Shown piece by piece: positions 43,570-54,080 of a stretch of DNA of 64,000 bases. The position numbers and the translations under genes were made by a program. Below the pieces are notes generated by a model. It searched no databases. It saw nothing but the letters and a program-made list of their open reading frames with translations, and had not been told where the DNA came from. Position 1 is the stretch's first letter, and every line of letters starts with the position of its first letter. The stretch is from Patella vulgata (lineage: Eukaryota > Mollusca > Gastropoda > Patellidae): contig NC_065880.2 in the NCBI RefSeq assembly GCF_932274485.2, positions 6,239,695 to 6,303,694 of the forward strand, in the 5' to 3' direction.

Positions 43570-44284
43570 TTTACGTGGGCTACGAATATTGGCGAATCGA
43601 AATTCTTGGTGATTCGGCAAACATATCAAAAAGATCGTAGAGAATCTGGAGTAGTTGATAAGCGGTTACGAATAGTTTAACACAAAGAGTTTCGATAATT
43701 CAAGGTTAATCCGTTGAAAAATATGCTGGATGTCACGGAAGGCTTCGACGAAATGAAAGAAACATCTATATGAACTAAAACGATTCAGTTATGAATGAGT
43801 AACGGATATGTCCAATACAGTTACGAATACACTACGCTCTCCACGAATAATGCCGATAAAGCTACGAAAAGTTTACGATATTTGAACTATTCGTTAAAAA
43901 TCGAATAGAAAGTTGCTACGGACGACAAGAAATGGCTACGGAGGGTTTACGATACATCTACGAATTCCGAAATTCGAAGACCGTCGAAGAAAGTTTTTGA
44001 CAAACAAAAGCTTTCGTGGCGGAACTACGAACAATACGAATGTGTAAGAACCAAATAAGAATCACTCACGAACTTCACGAACCATCTACGATTTATCTAC
44101 GAATCAGAAAAGGTTTGGATTCGGGACGATTCTGGGCATTCGTAGCCCATATGAAAGCTGGCCATGAGAGATTTTGTTCCAAGAATAACTTACGAACTCC
44201 AAGAATCATCTATGATTTATCTAGGAATCGGAAAAAACGGTTGGATTCGGGGCGATTCGTAACATTCGTAATCCACGTGAAACA
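43570..44284. mobile_element. TACGAA-rich element with long imperfect inverted ends
   Basis: The left end TTTTACGTGGGCTACGAATA and the complement of the right end, TTTCACGTGGATTACGAATG, match over at least 30 bp. The right end is present twice in tandem (to about 44160 and to 44284). TACGAA and its complement recur throughout. No coding capacity; open frames inside it are not supported. Confidence 0.65.
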
Positions 44285-44341
44285 TCATCCTCGGTATCCC
44301 CAGTGTTTTCATTCCGTTCTACTCCACTACACCCTGGGTTA

Positions 44342-45029
44342 ATCCATAGGGTTTCCACGATTTCAAATTATCTACCCTAGCCTTGATTGTAGATAAGGTC
44401 TACGAACCAATCACAAAAAAAAAACAGTTTACAAACCAGCCGTTTCGCCTTCGTTTTATAAGGGTAGATAACCATATTCATGTTCATTTACTGAATGATT
44501 TATGTAAATAATGTATATATTTCTAATTCATTTATATTTAATTGTATTATCAAAATCTGTAGTGTGTGTCGCTGATTTCATATATGTATAACATCTATAT
44601 GTTGGACTTTTATTATTGTTATTAATATTCGTTCTTTGTCTGAAATATCCCACTCTGTTAAGTTTATTAATATTGAACTTATATTTGGCAATTTGATTTA
44701 CTATAACGTTTCTACGATATCACATGGACGTAAAACTCTGAACGATTCTCAATAAAACTCTTCACCCTACACATCCGGTCATCATTAAAGAAGAATATTG
44801 GTGCCAGTCATTATCACATATGCGATAGAACTGGTTAAACACGTTCCAAATATTATTTTATCACAGAGATCATTGCTACGATGGATGAGTAATCAATATT
44901 TCAACAATAGGAAGTGACGAACGCAAAAGGAAAACACGGGTTATCCCGTTATATAACTGAATGAAGTGACGGGTGATAATAGATACATGGGCGAATTTCT
45001 GCTCACTAATAATTCCTTCGAAGACCAAA
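44342..45029. other. Intergenic, nothing recognised
   Basis: AT-rich, no gene or repeat identified. Confidence 0.4.
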
Positions 45030-45272
45030 AGTTGTTGTATGGGACTGAAAGGATATCTGACAATTCATAAACAAAATTGACTCTCACTAGATAAGAGAAC
45101 ATGAAAGAAAAATAGAAAAAGTCCGTGCATTACCATGTTTTTATAAGTATAGAATGAATAAACACCCGTGAATGTACGGACTGTTTCTATTTATCTCGCG
45201 TTCTCTTATCTAATGACATGCAATTACTTTTTTGAATTGTCAGATATACTCTTACAGTCTCATATAACAACG
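45030..45272. mobile_element. Foldback element with about 115-bp arms
   Basis: The left arm (GATATCTGACAATTC, AGATAAGAGAAC, AGTCCGTGCATT) is inverted as the right arm (AATGTACGGACT, GTTCTCTTATCT, GAATTGTCAGATATAC), with a short loop. It borders directly on the 29-bp satellite. Confidence 0.85.
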
Positions 45273-45274
45273 TT

Positions 45275-45940
45275 TGTAATTAGTTATAAGTATTTGCCAT
45301 CATAATTATAAGTATTTATTATCTTTCTAATTAGTTACGAATATTTACTAACTTTCTAATTAAATGTTAGTATTTATTTTCTTTCTAATTAATTATAAGT
45401 ATTTACTATAGCTCTAATTAAATATAAGTATTTACCATCTTTCTAATTAAATATAATTATTTACTGTCTTTATAATTAATTATAAGTATTTACTATCGCT
45501 CCAATTCAATATAAGTATTTACCATCTTTCTAATTAAATATAAGTATTTACTATCTTTCTAATTAATTATAAGTATTTACTATCACTCTAATTAAATATA
45601 AGTATTTACCATCTTTCTAATTAAATATAAGTATTTACTATATTTCTAATTAAATATAAGTATTTACTGTATCTCTAATTAAATATAAGTATTTACTACA
45701 ATTCTAATTAATTGTAAGTATTTACTATCTTTCTAATTAATTATGAGTATTTACTAACTTTCTAATTAATTATAATTATTTACTTTTTTTCTAATTAATT
45801 ATTAGTATTTATTATCTTTCTAAATAATTATGAGTATGTATTATCTTTCTAATTAATTACATGTATTTATTATCTTTTTAATTAATTATAAGTATTGGCT
45901 TACTTTATAATTAATCATAGGTATTTACTATCTTGCTATA
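45275..45940 (+). repeat. 29-bp AT-rich satellite, about 22 copies
   Basis: Units of TAAGTATTTACTATCTTTCT plus AATTAAATA with moderate divergence. The same unit, same orientation, forms the array at 57835-58315. Confidence 0.93.
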
Positions 45941-46044
45941 ATTAATTGGACTACACGCAAACAAAACGGACAAACTAGCGGACAACAAATATTGGATCAT
46001 CTTAATGATACGTGGGGGGGGGGGGGGGCAGTCTTAAGCGTTCA

Positions 46045-46322
46045 CTGTGCTATATAGTCCATGTGACAGACCTGGGATTTTGGAACATCATTACCAATTT
46101 GATGAATAAATTCAACCATGATTTTCAGTTAGCCTGGTGGCTGAAGTGTTGAAATTTGGTTGATGGACTTCCGGGTTACTTTGCTAAATTGCATTTTGGC
46201 GGCCATCTTTAAAGATGGCCGCCGTTATTTCATTGAAATTGAGCGCATCGGGGAAACCTTCATAACTCCCGAAAAGATCGACCTATGGATATGGAATGTG
46301 GCTCACAATGTTCACAAGAAAA
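46045..46322 (+). repeat. Dispersed repeat X, forward copy, with perfect 26-bp palindrome
   Basis: Shares with the inverted copy at 50795-51073 the blocks CATTACCAATTTGATGAA, TGATGGACTTCCGGGT and CCTTCATAACTCC. At 46198-46223 GGCGGCCATCTTT is followed by its exact complement; AAGATGGC is also a YY1-like core. Confidence 0.8.
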
Positions 46323-46792
46323 TGCTTCTTCTGGTGCTATATGATACTTGTTGTTGAATGAATCATATATTTTCCAAATCAACAGATTATTCTGGAAAAA
46401 GCAACCTTTTGGCATTTTTATTTTCCCAGGTTTTCATGATTTATTTTATAAGTTTACTACCAAATCCTGTTCAGAGTAATTTTAGCCAAATTATGTGTGT
46501 GATCTTCTTAAGTTATTCAATTAGCATAAATAAATACGCCCAGTGGTCCTCCCTATACAGCTGCGGTGGCCGCAAACTCAACAAAAGTCGTAAGTAGACT
46601 GTCAAATTTAAAATGTTGAACGTCGGCGAGGCAGGGCACAAACTTAGTGAACTTTTAGCTAGTGTGTCACAATCGAAACGATATTTGGGGACGGGTTGTT
46701 TCTGTGTCAAAATTTGTCCCTAAAGACAATTTTGAGATTATGTCACTTCTGTGACGTCATTTTCGGTTGGGGTTCTGTCCGATGTCCAAAAT
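46323..46792. other. Spacer before the second LINE
   Basis: No gene. A short open frame (46358-46597) shows no recognisable domain. Confidence 0.4.
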
Positions 46793-48411
46793 GACCGCAA
46801 GGGAGCTAAAGATGATCCGAACAATTATAGGCCAATCTCAATTCTCCCCACAATTTCAAAGATATTCGAAAAGCACTTGAGCACTCAAATTCAAACTTAT
46901 TTGGAAACCTTCAATGTTCTTTATGCTTACCAATCTGGATTTAGATCAAATCATTCATGTGCTACTGCACCGATCCGAATGACAGGTAATTGGCTTGATG
47001 CTATCGATAATGGTGCGATGAGTGGTATAGTGTATCTTGATTTTAGCAACGCATTTGATCTCATTGATCATAAGCTTATTATTGAAAAACTACATCTTTA
47101 TCGATTTGATAATAATTCACAAATTTTGATTGAATCATATCTTGACTCACGGAAGCAAATGCGGGGTTCCACAAGGGTCGATCCTGGGTCCTCTCCTATT
47201 CCTTATTTTTATAAATGATCTCCCACTCAATATTGAATCAAGTCAGATAGATTTGTTTGCTGATGACAGTACCCTGCATTGTTCACACAAAGATATTTAA
47301 TCCATCGCCAATAATCTCCAAAATTATCTCTATTTGGTTGCTAAATGGTGTGAAAACAATGGGATGGTAATCAATCCTTCGAAAACAAAATCAATGCCGA
47401 TTTCATCAAAACACAAAAGAAATCAGAAAAACCTAACTTTATCACTCCATGGTGAGAAAATTGAGACGGTTACTACCGCAAAATTACTTGGAATTCAAAT
47501 TGACAAAGACCTTAATTGGGAAGCACAGATAGCAGATATGTCTAAAAAAAACTTGCATCAAAAATATTTCTCCTAAATAAGATAAAAGATCATTTACCTT
47601 ACGAGACAGGAATTTTGTTTTATAACAGTTACATACTACCAATATTTGATTATTGCTCTATTTTTTGGGGAAATGCTACCAAAAGTAGATTAGACATTCT
47701 TTTAAAATTACAAAAGAGGGCAGCAAGAACTATTCTTGATGCACCGATTGAAACTCCGTCCACCTCTTTATTTACTAAACTCGGTTGGCTTACCCTTACA
47801 CAGAGGATTCTTTACAATAAATTGTCTTAGCATTCAAAATTATTACATTTAATACTCCACTTTATCTAAATTTCTATTTTATTGAAAAATCTCTTGTTTC
47901 CAAAACGGATATCTTGCTCCGTTCACAGACCAGTAAATCTCTTTTTCTTCAAAATTGCAAAACGGAATCCATGAAACGTACTTTTCATTATTCTGCATGT
48001 CTTTTATGGAACAATCTGCCTTTTGATATAAAGATGTGTAAAAATGTTGAAAATTTTAAGATTAAACTGAAAAGTCATTTATTTTGCACACTGAAGGAAC
48101 CATAATATTCAATTGACGACATACTTATTATTTTTAACTTGCAACTGCATTCTATTTTATGTTGTGTGTAATTATAGTGTTCTTCCTATTTTCTACTTGT
48201 ATAATGTATATGTTTTGAAGTTTGGGAGTGACTTATCAAACTCCCCACTTTAAATTGCTATTGCATTTCTAATGATTTTAAATTTATCCTGATATTACAT
48301 GTATATATGTCTTTGTAGCTTAGGAGGGACCTATGGAAGATTAGTTTTTTTGCAAACTAAATACGTTGCCTCATTAAATAAAGTTTTTATTATTATTATT
48401 ATTATTATTAT
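46793..48411 (+). mobile_element. 5'-truncated LINE, sister of the copy at 36586
   Basis: Begins abruptly inside the reverse transcriptase (GAKDDPNNYRPISILP). It continues through YQSGFRSNHSCATA and YLDFSNAFDLIDHKLIIEKL to the catalytic [10 protein letters not shown]-terminal blocks (YILPIFDYCSIFWGNATKS, YSACLLWNNLPFDIKM) and an ATT tail follow. A piece before VPQG-like sequence is missing and frames shift, so it is inactive. Aligned with the - strand copy it keeps regions that copy lost, and vice versa. Confidence 0.92.
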
Positions 48412-48469
48412 AGTATCATGCAAGTTAGGGCTTGTGATATATCATGTATAGGGTTTTCGTAGCCACTGA

Positions 48470-49090
48470 ATTTAAAATTAAATTATTTATTGGAATTTTC
48501 GATGAAACGGAAAGGTTTGTTCCGCACAGGTATTAGCTTAGAAGGGACAAATACAATTTGTAGAACCAGATATTTGATGTTAGTGAACCCATTTTTTCTA
48601 GGACACCTGTTTCACACAAAATCGTATTTTCTATCCAGACGAACCTTCAGTATAATAATCTATATGCATACAAAGTTTATGAAAATACACATTCAAGCAG
48701 CATTTAATATGGTCTACCACCTGTAGGACACTCCCTTCAACTTAAAAATAAACTGTTTATTGGAATTTTCGATTAAACGTAAACTTTCTGTAAAATGTAA
48801 AATACTCGACTAATATACCAGTTGTAACATGTTTAACATCATATCTTTCCAAGCGAATTAACAATAAATTGTTCATTCGATAAAACGGAAACATTTATTA
48901 TACTTGTAAAATAAATACCTATTGTGTATATGATACGTTGAAGTCTACCATGTAATACGGAAATTTGCAACACGTTTATAAGCACCATATCTTTCTACAT
49001 GAACTAACAATAAATTGTCGATTGGATAAAAAGGAGACATTTTTTTAATATATATATCTGTAAAATAATATATGAATTATCGTTTTAACA
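48470..49090 (+). repeat. Degenerate tandem repeat (about 110-280-bp spacing)
   Basis: TTATTGGAATTTTCGAT(G/T)AAACG and related AATAAATTGT(T/C)...GATAAAA(C/A)GGA words occur near 48488, 48757, 48867 and 49010. They are old and irregular. Confidence 0.55.
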
Positions 49091-50041
49091 TCATATCTTT
49101 TGCCTCCCTTTTCAGGGATGGACACTCAAAAGGAGTATGATAGTTTCGGGGGTCCCTAAACTAGTCAATGTTCTCGCGTAGTTATGAATTTATGTCGTTT
49201 TTGATGAATTATTAAGATATATGCATAAGCTAAAAACACCAGGATATACTCTAGAAAGTACCATTTAAATTACAGTCAGTTTTTTCAAAAGATATTTCGA
49301 GCCTGGTTGTAGAGAACCCCGTCGTTCACGGAGCAAAGATAAGCCTGTCCTATCCTAGGTATCATATGTGTAATTTTATGTCAAACTTCACAATTGTCAG
49401 TATAAATATAACATTTACTTGACAATTATCACAATTTTCATCTGGCCTTAAAACATTTTAATTGGATTTGTGTTCCTGGTGTTATAAGCTTTCCAAATAT
49501 GTATAGTTTGTTTAATAGGGAGGACCTTGTAGCGGAACTGTGTTTCTAAGCAAGCTAAAAATTTTGGTTGCAGGCCTACTAGACTATACGACAAAAGTTG
49601 CCGGGCATAGAGGCGTTAATGTAAAAACGGACCACATTACCATTTCTGAACGAATAAGAGATCTTAAATTCTTAACAACTGGATATATCATAAATAATTC
49701 TCAATACGGCTTAAAATGGTGTAAAGGCATAGTAGATGAAATTAAAATGACTCACTATTTTGGTGAAATGTCTTGTGATCTGTGAGATACAAAATAATCA
49801 ATTCCATATTATGCCCCATTGTATTGTTTATGGGGTGTGTGCGGGGGGGGGGGGGGCGCATAGGATGTGTCATTTTTAGCAGTATCAGCATTATTTTTGA
49901 GTTTTTATTCATGTTCAGTGACTCTGAAAACCTTATAAAAGAGACATTATAAGCTATATAAAACAGTCATTCATGTTATGGAAATTCTGACCGCCATTTT
50001 GAATTTTCTCCATCTTGGATTTTTAAAACTCTTTGTTTAGA
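49091..50041. other. Intergenic, nothing firm
   Basis: An 81-codon open frame at 49540-49785 has no recognisable domain. A poly-G tract lies near 49841. A word pair CCGCCATTTTGAATTTTC...CATCTTGGAT at about 50000 recurs at about 50530, on the far side of the MITE-1 copy. Confidence 0.4.
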
Positions 50042-50440
50042 TTAAACAAACATTGTGCACGAGCTAAATCTGCCTATTGCAGGTCTTTCTGTAGGCCTGA
50101 AATGTTTTCTAAATTATTATTTAGACATTAATTAACTGACCCAGGCCATAATCAACTCTCGATGGCATCGGATTTCTCCGATATTAAATAAATTAGAACG
50201 TATTAGTCATATTTTGATTTAATCTAAAAATGGAGGAGCGAGACTTAGCTTCGAGCAACCAGTACAGTGGTTGGAATTATTGCACGTGTCTTGTCAAACC
50301 TTCAAAGGCTAATATCTTCGCTCGCAATAGAGTAATTTGAATGAAATTGTCAAATTATTCATTTTACATTTATCTATTTTCGAACTATTGTAGCAAGAAT
50401 GGCTAGCTCTTTATCTAAATCTTACGTAATGAATCTTTAA
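50042..50440 (-). mobile_element. MITE-1, full-length reverse copy
   Basis: From TTAAACAAACATTGTG to TACGTAATGAATCTTTAA, with all family blocks. It lies between two direct copies of a CGCCATTTTGAATTT-containing sequence. Confidence 0.82.
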
Positions 50441-50794
50441 TTGTAAGCTCATTGGATAGTACATGTCATATCAAACAATGAAATGACTATTATCTGACAT
50501 ATTGACCATTTTAGGAAATTTTGTCGCCATTTTGAATTTCCGCCATCTTGGATCTGGGACACTCATATTTGAGATTATTTTTTATGATCAATGTTTCTGA
50601 TATCTATTCAATCACTTAAGTTGACCAAACAGATAATTTGGCTTATATGGGTCTGAACACGATTTGTTAGTAAACATACGAACAGACATGAAAAAAAAAA
50701 ATCGAAAATGTTGCTTTTTTCAGATTAATCTTTTATTTTAAAACTGATAGTATTGATTAAACAACATATATCATATACCAGCAGATGCAGAATT

Positions 50795-51073
50795 ATATTA
50801 TGAACATTTTGAGATATATTACATATCCATATAGATGAAACTGTTGAGGAGTTATGAAGGCTTCCCCGACTCGCACTATTTCAAATAAGAAAAAAAACGG
50901 CGTCCATTTTTTTAAAAGATGGCCGCCAAACTGACATTTGGCAAAGTGACCCGGAAGTCCATCAACCAATTTTGGACACTTTAGACCTAAGGCTAACTGA
51001 AAATCATAGTTAAACCAATTCATCAAATTGGTAATGAATATCTGCCTGTCACATGGACTAATATAGTATCTGT
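50795..51073 (-). repeat. Dispersed repeat X, inverted copy
   Basis: Complement of 46045-46322 at roughly three-quarters identity by eye. The palindrome is decayed here (AAGATGGCCGCC kept on one side only). The open frame across it (50793-51122, - strand) has no counterpart longer than this repeat and is not supported. Confidence 0.78.
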
Positions 51074-51299
51074 GTGTAATGATACAAGTTTCACGCAAAT
51101 AGACAAACAACACAAGGGGCAATCGAACAAAAATGACTGCTCTCGATGGTAGTTATGGCGATAGTATTTACTTTATAATTTTGTATTTTTAGTTTTAACA
51201 TTAACAAAAATTAAAAAAAAAAGTTAGTTTGGTTCTTTCGCCGAATTGCATTGCATATTAGTACCTCTGCTGAGAGGATGATTGGTTTCCATATTAGCA

Positions 51300-51600
51300 G
51301 ATTTTACGAATTATTCTCCCGAACGGTTGACTTAATGCTTCGATTGTCTCGATCATTACATTACTAAAGTGTGTACGATAAAAAAACATAGTCTCGGTTA
51401 TCCATTTCATGATTAAATCATGACTTCATGAATGAAAGTTGAGCAGCAAATCAGATTCTAATCGCAGGCTAGCTATAACATCGAGAATTGGTTATGGTCT
51501 GGATAAGTTAATTAATGTCTAATTAATAATTTAGATAACATTTCAGGCCTAAAAAAGACATGCAATAGGCAGATTTAGCTCTTGCATAATGTATGTTTAA
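51300..51600 (+). mobile_element. MITE-1, 5'-incomplete copy
   Basis: Forward copy from about GATCATTACATTACTAAAG to the terminal CATAATGTATGTTTAA. The left terminus is replaced by unrelated sequence. Confidence 0.78.
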
Positions 51601-51639
51601 GATATCTTATCTTTAATCGCTGGTAATACAACGTATGCA

Positions 51640-51735
51640 CTACAAATAAACCAAACATATATAACCACATTCACTCCCTGGTAAAACCGACAAAGATATA
51701 TAACCACATTCACTCCCTGGTAAAACCGACAAAGA
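51640..51735 (+). repeat. 43-bp perfect tandem duplication
   Basis: ATATATAACCACATTCACTC through AAAACCGACAAAGA occurs twice back to back. Confidence 0.85.
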
Positions 51736-52089
51736 TTTTCTGTCCTGTATAAATATCAACCCATATATAATTTTATGCGCCATTTATTGTCGTAATAAGG
51801 TTATACATTTGAGCAACATATTGACGATTTTATAAATGATAATGCGCTTTAAGCGAATAAAGGACTAAACAATTTTATTACCATCCAAGTATTAATGCTT
51901 TATTCATTTCTTTGTGTACAGTTTCAATAGATTGCAATATTACAACAGCTTTAGAACTTTCCTTTGTTTCACGGTAAATGATGAAAAGATAAAAGGTATG
52001 CCGACACAAACACTGGTTTAATAACATTTTAACATTTTAAAGTACTATTCGTCCGTCTTGGGACTGTTGATAAATAATATAATGTTCAT

Positions 52090-52275
52090 AAATATATATA
52101 ATGCATCCAGAATCAGAGAACCAGAAGCTTACACTGTTTCCAAATCACAGCTAAAGACTTACTTATTCAAATATCTTATCCAGAGTAGTTACTTTTATTT
52201 TTGTAATACACATTTGTGTTACTCTTTGAGCATACATTGTATGGATTGGGCATAGCGCATTATAAATATACACAT
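52090..52275 (+). mobile_element. LINE 3'-end fragment
   Basis: Encodes SKSQLKTYLFKYLIQS, the extreme C-terminal motif of CR1/L2-type reverse transcriptases. It is followed by GCATAGCGCATTATAAATA, the usual 3' UTR end of these elements. Confidence 0.6.
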
Positions 52276-54080
52276 TAGTAACACAATATATTTTCCATTT
52301 TGAACTAATGTCAATTTTAGTTAAATGTGTGTGGGGCGGGCTCATCAAAGTTTTATAAACATGTCATAGATTTATTTAAATCAGCTCATAGTGACATGTA
52401 AGACGATATAACAAGATAAGTATCCATGTATATCATATGAAATTAACATTGAGACTGCAGGGTGAAGATTTAGTAATCTTACTTTAGTCAATATTTTACT
52501 TTCATTTTACATTCTAAGAATAGTGTTTCCTAGAAATTAGCCTGTTAGCTTGTTCAACTAGACAGTTTAAATCCTGTGTGGTTGGTTATACGAGACCATT
52601 TGTTATATCGGTTACCAGGTGTTATGCGAGACTATATGTTTTATAGGAAACAAGATTCACTGTTACCAATCTACCACTGAATAATTTGACAAATTTACAT
52701 TGTCTTCGGTTGAACTTGTTATAATGAGTCGGTGTAAAGCAGAGGAATTCAGAGAACAGTGAGTAGGATATAAATGTTATACATGTTCCAACTGTATCAC
52801 GCAAAATATTATATTGTACATGTACCTATTGTGCCAGTATATTATGCATATTCATAATGTAAAATGGAACACTGCTCTAAGCGCCGACAACATATCAAAC
52901 ACAAATCAAATGACACAACACATATTGTTACAGTCTTTATATCAGGGTCAGATGACAAGACTAGTTTAACATCATATAATACTTTTATTCTCTGCTTCTT
53001 GCATATCAGTTAAAAACATCGTAATGTTAAAGACACCCAGAACTAACTTGTATTGAGGGAGCCATGTCCTAGCTTGGCACAAAATGTGCCAACTCCAAGA
53101 CGCCCTCCCTTGTTCCGTTTCGTCCCGTGCCAAGGCTCCCACGGCCTCCGCTCTGTCCTATCTACTTTTCGTTTCTGCTTATAAACTCTTTCTAGACAAA
53201 GGATGTCATATCAAGTCTTTAATACAGATTGCATTACCAGACAAATGATATCTAAGAGAATATGCAGTTGCGTTATAACTCAGGCCAGGGGTCATAAGTA
53301 AAGACTTCCGCGTGGCCGTTAGCCGCGTCAGACCAATGTCAATGTCATAATCTGATAAGGCTAATCGATTTCATGTATGGAGGTTGTAAATTGATATTTC
53401 CTCAATTGTGTAACAATATACACATTAAATAATAATCAAAATATCTCTGAAACAAACGTTTCCTGGTCAAGCGGAAGGCTTATAATATGAATAAAATCTC
53501 TATGATTACTTCAAAAAGCCAATATGCTAACTATGGCGATGCGTTCAATGTGATATCATGGGATTGTCCTATCACGCGACACGATACCCTGTATGGCGCG
53601 CTGTTTAATGTCAGTCATCCCCGACTAACATCAGTTCATTTTTTTTATGAAATCGACCACACACTTCATCATTAATTTGTTTAACCCTTATTCGAATCTT
53701 GGTTATTCAAATAAAATCGTTATATGTAGATGGTATTAAAGACTCCGTATACCTGCCCATCTGTTATAGCTGGACCTTTTCCGATTTACAGAACCCCGAT
53801 GTCTGCTACATATTAACAACAATAACTATACATAGTATTAAAATAAAGTGTGCTTATGAAATGTTAAATGTCCGTGTCGTCTGTAAAGCCATACGTATTG
53901 ATGACTTGTATCCTATATTTGAGGATATTTCTGGATTTATTGTCTTTTTGCGGATTGATAACGTTAATATTGCATTCTTCATACCTTATTTTAAGTTAAA
54001 AGAGATTGTATTTAGAAAGGGATCTTGTGTTTCATACCATATCAACCTATCTTTAATATTGATTGGATGTTTTATTTCAG
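52276..54080 (+). other. Upstream region of the second ankyrin-SOCS gene
   Basis: AT-rich apart from a C-rich island at about 53060-53170 with two nested hairpins (TTGGCAC/GTGCCAA and GGGAGCC/GGCTCCC). The missing first exon and promoter may be here. I could not find an exon ending in the needed phase with confidence. Confidence 0.4.

Noticed and set aside
45275-45940. Array of short repeats resembling a CRISPR
   Set aside because: The 29-bp units are contiguous without unique spacers, and the DNA is animal nuclear sequence.
50793-51122. 109-codon - strand open frame
   Set aside because: It covers dispersed repeat X and is not conserved as an open frame in the other copy.
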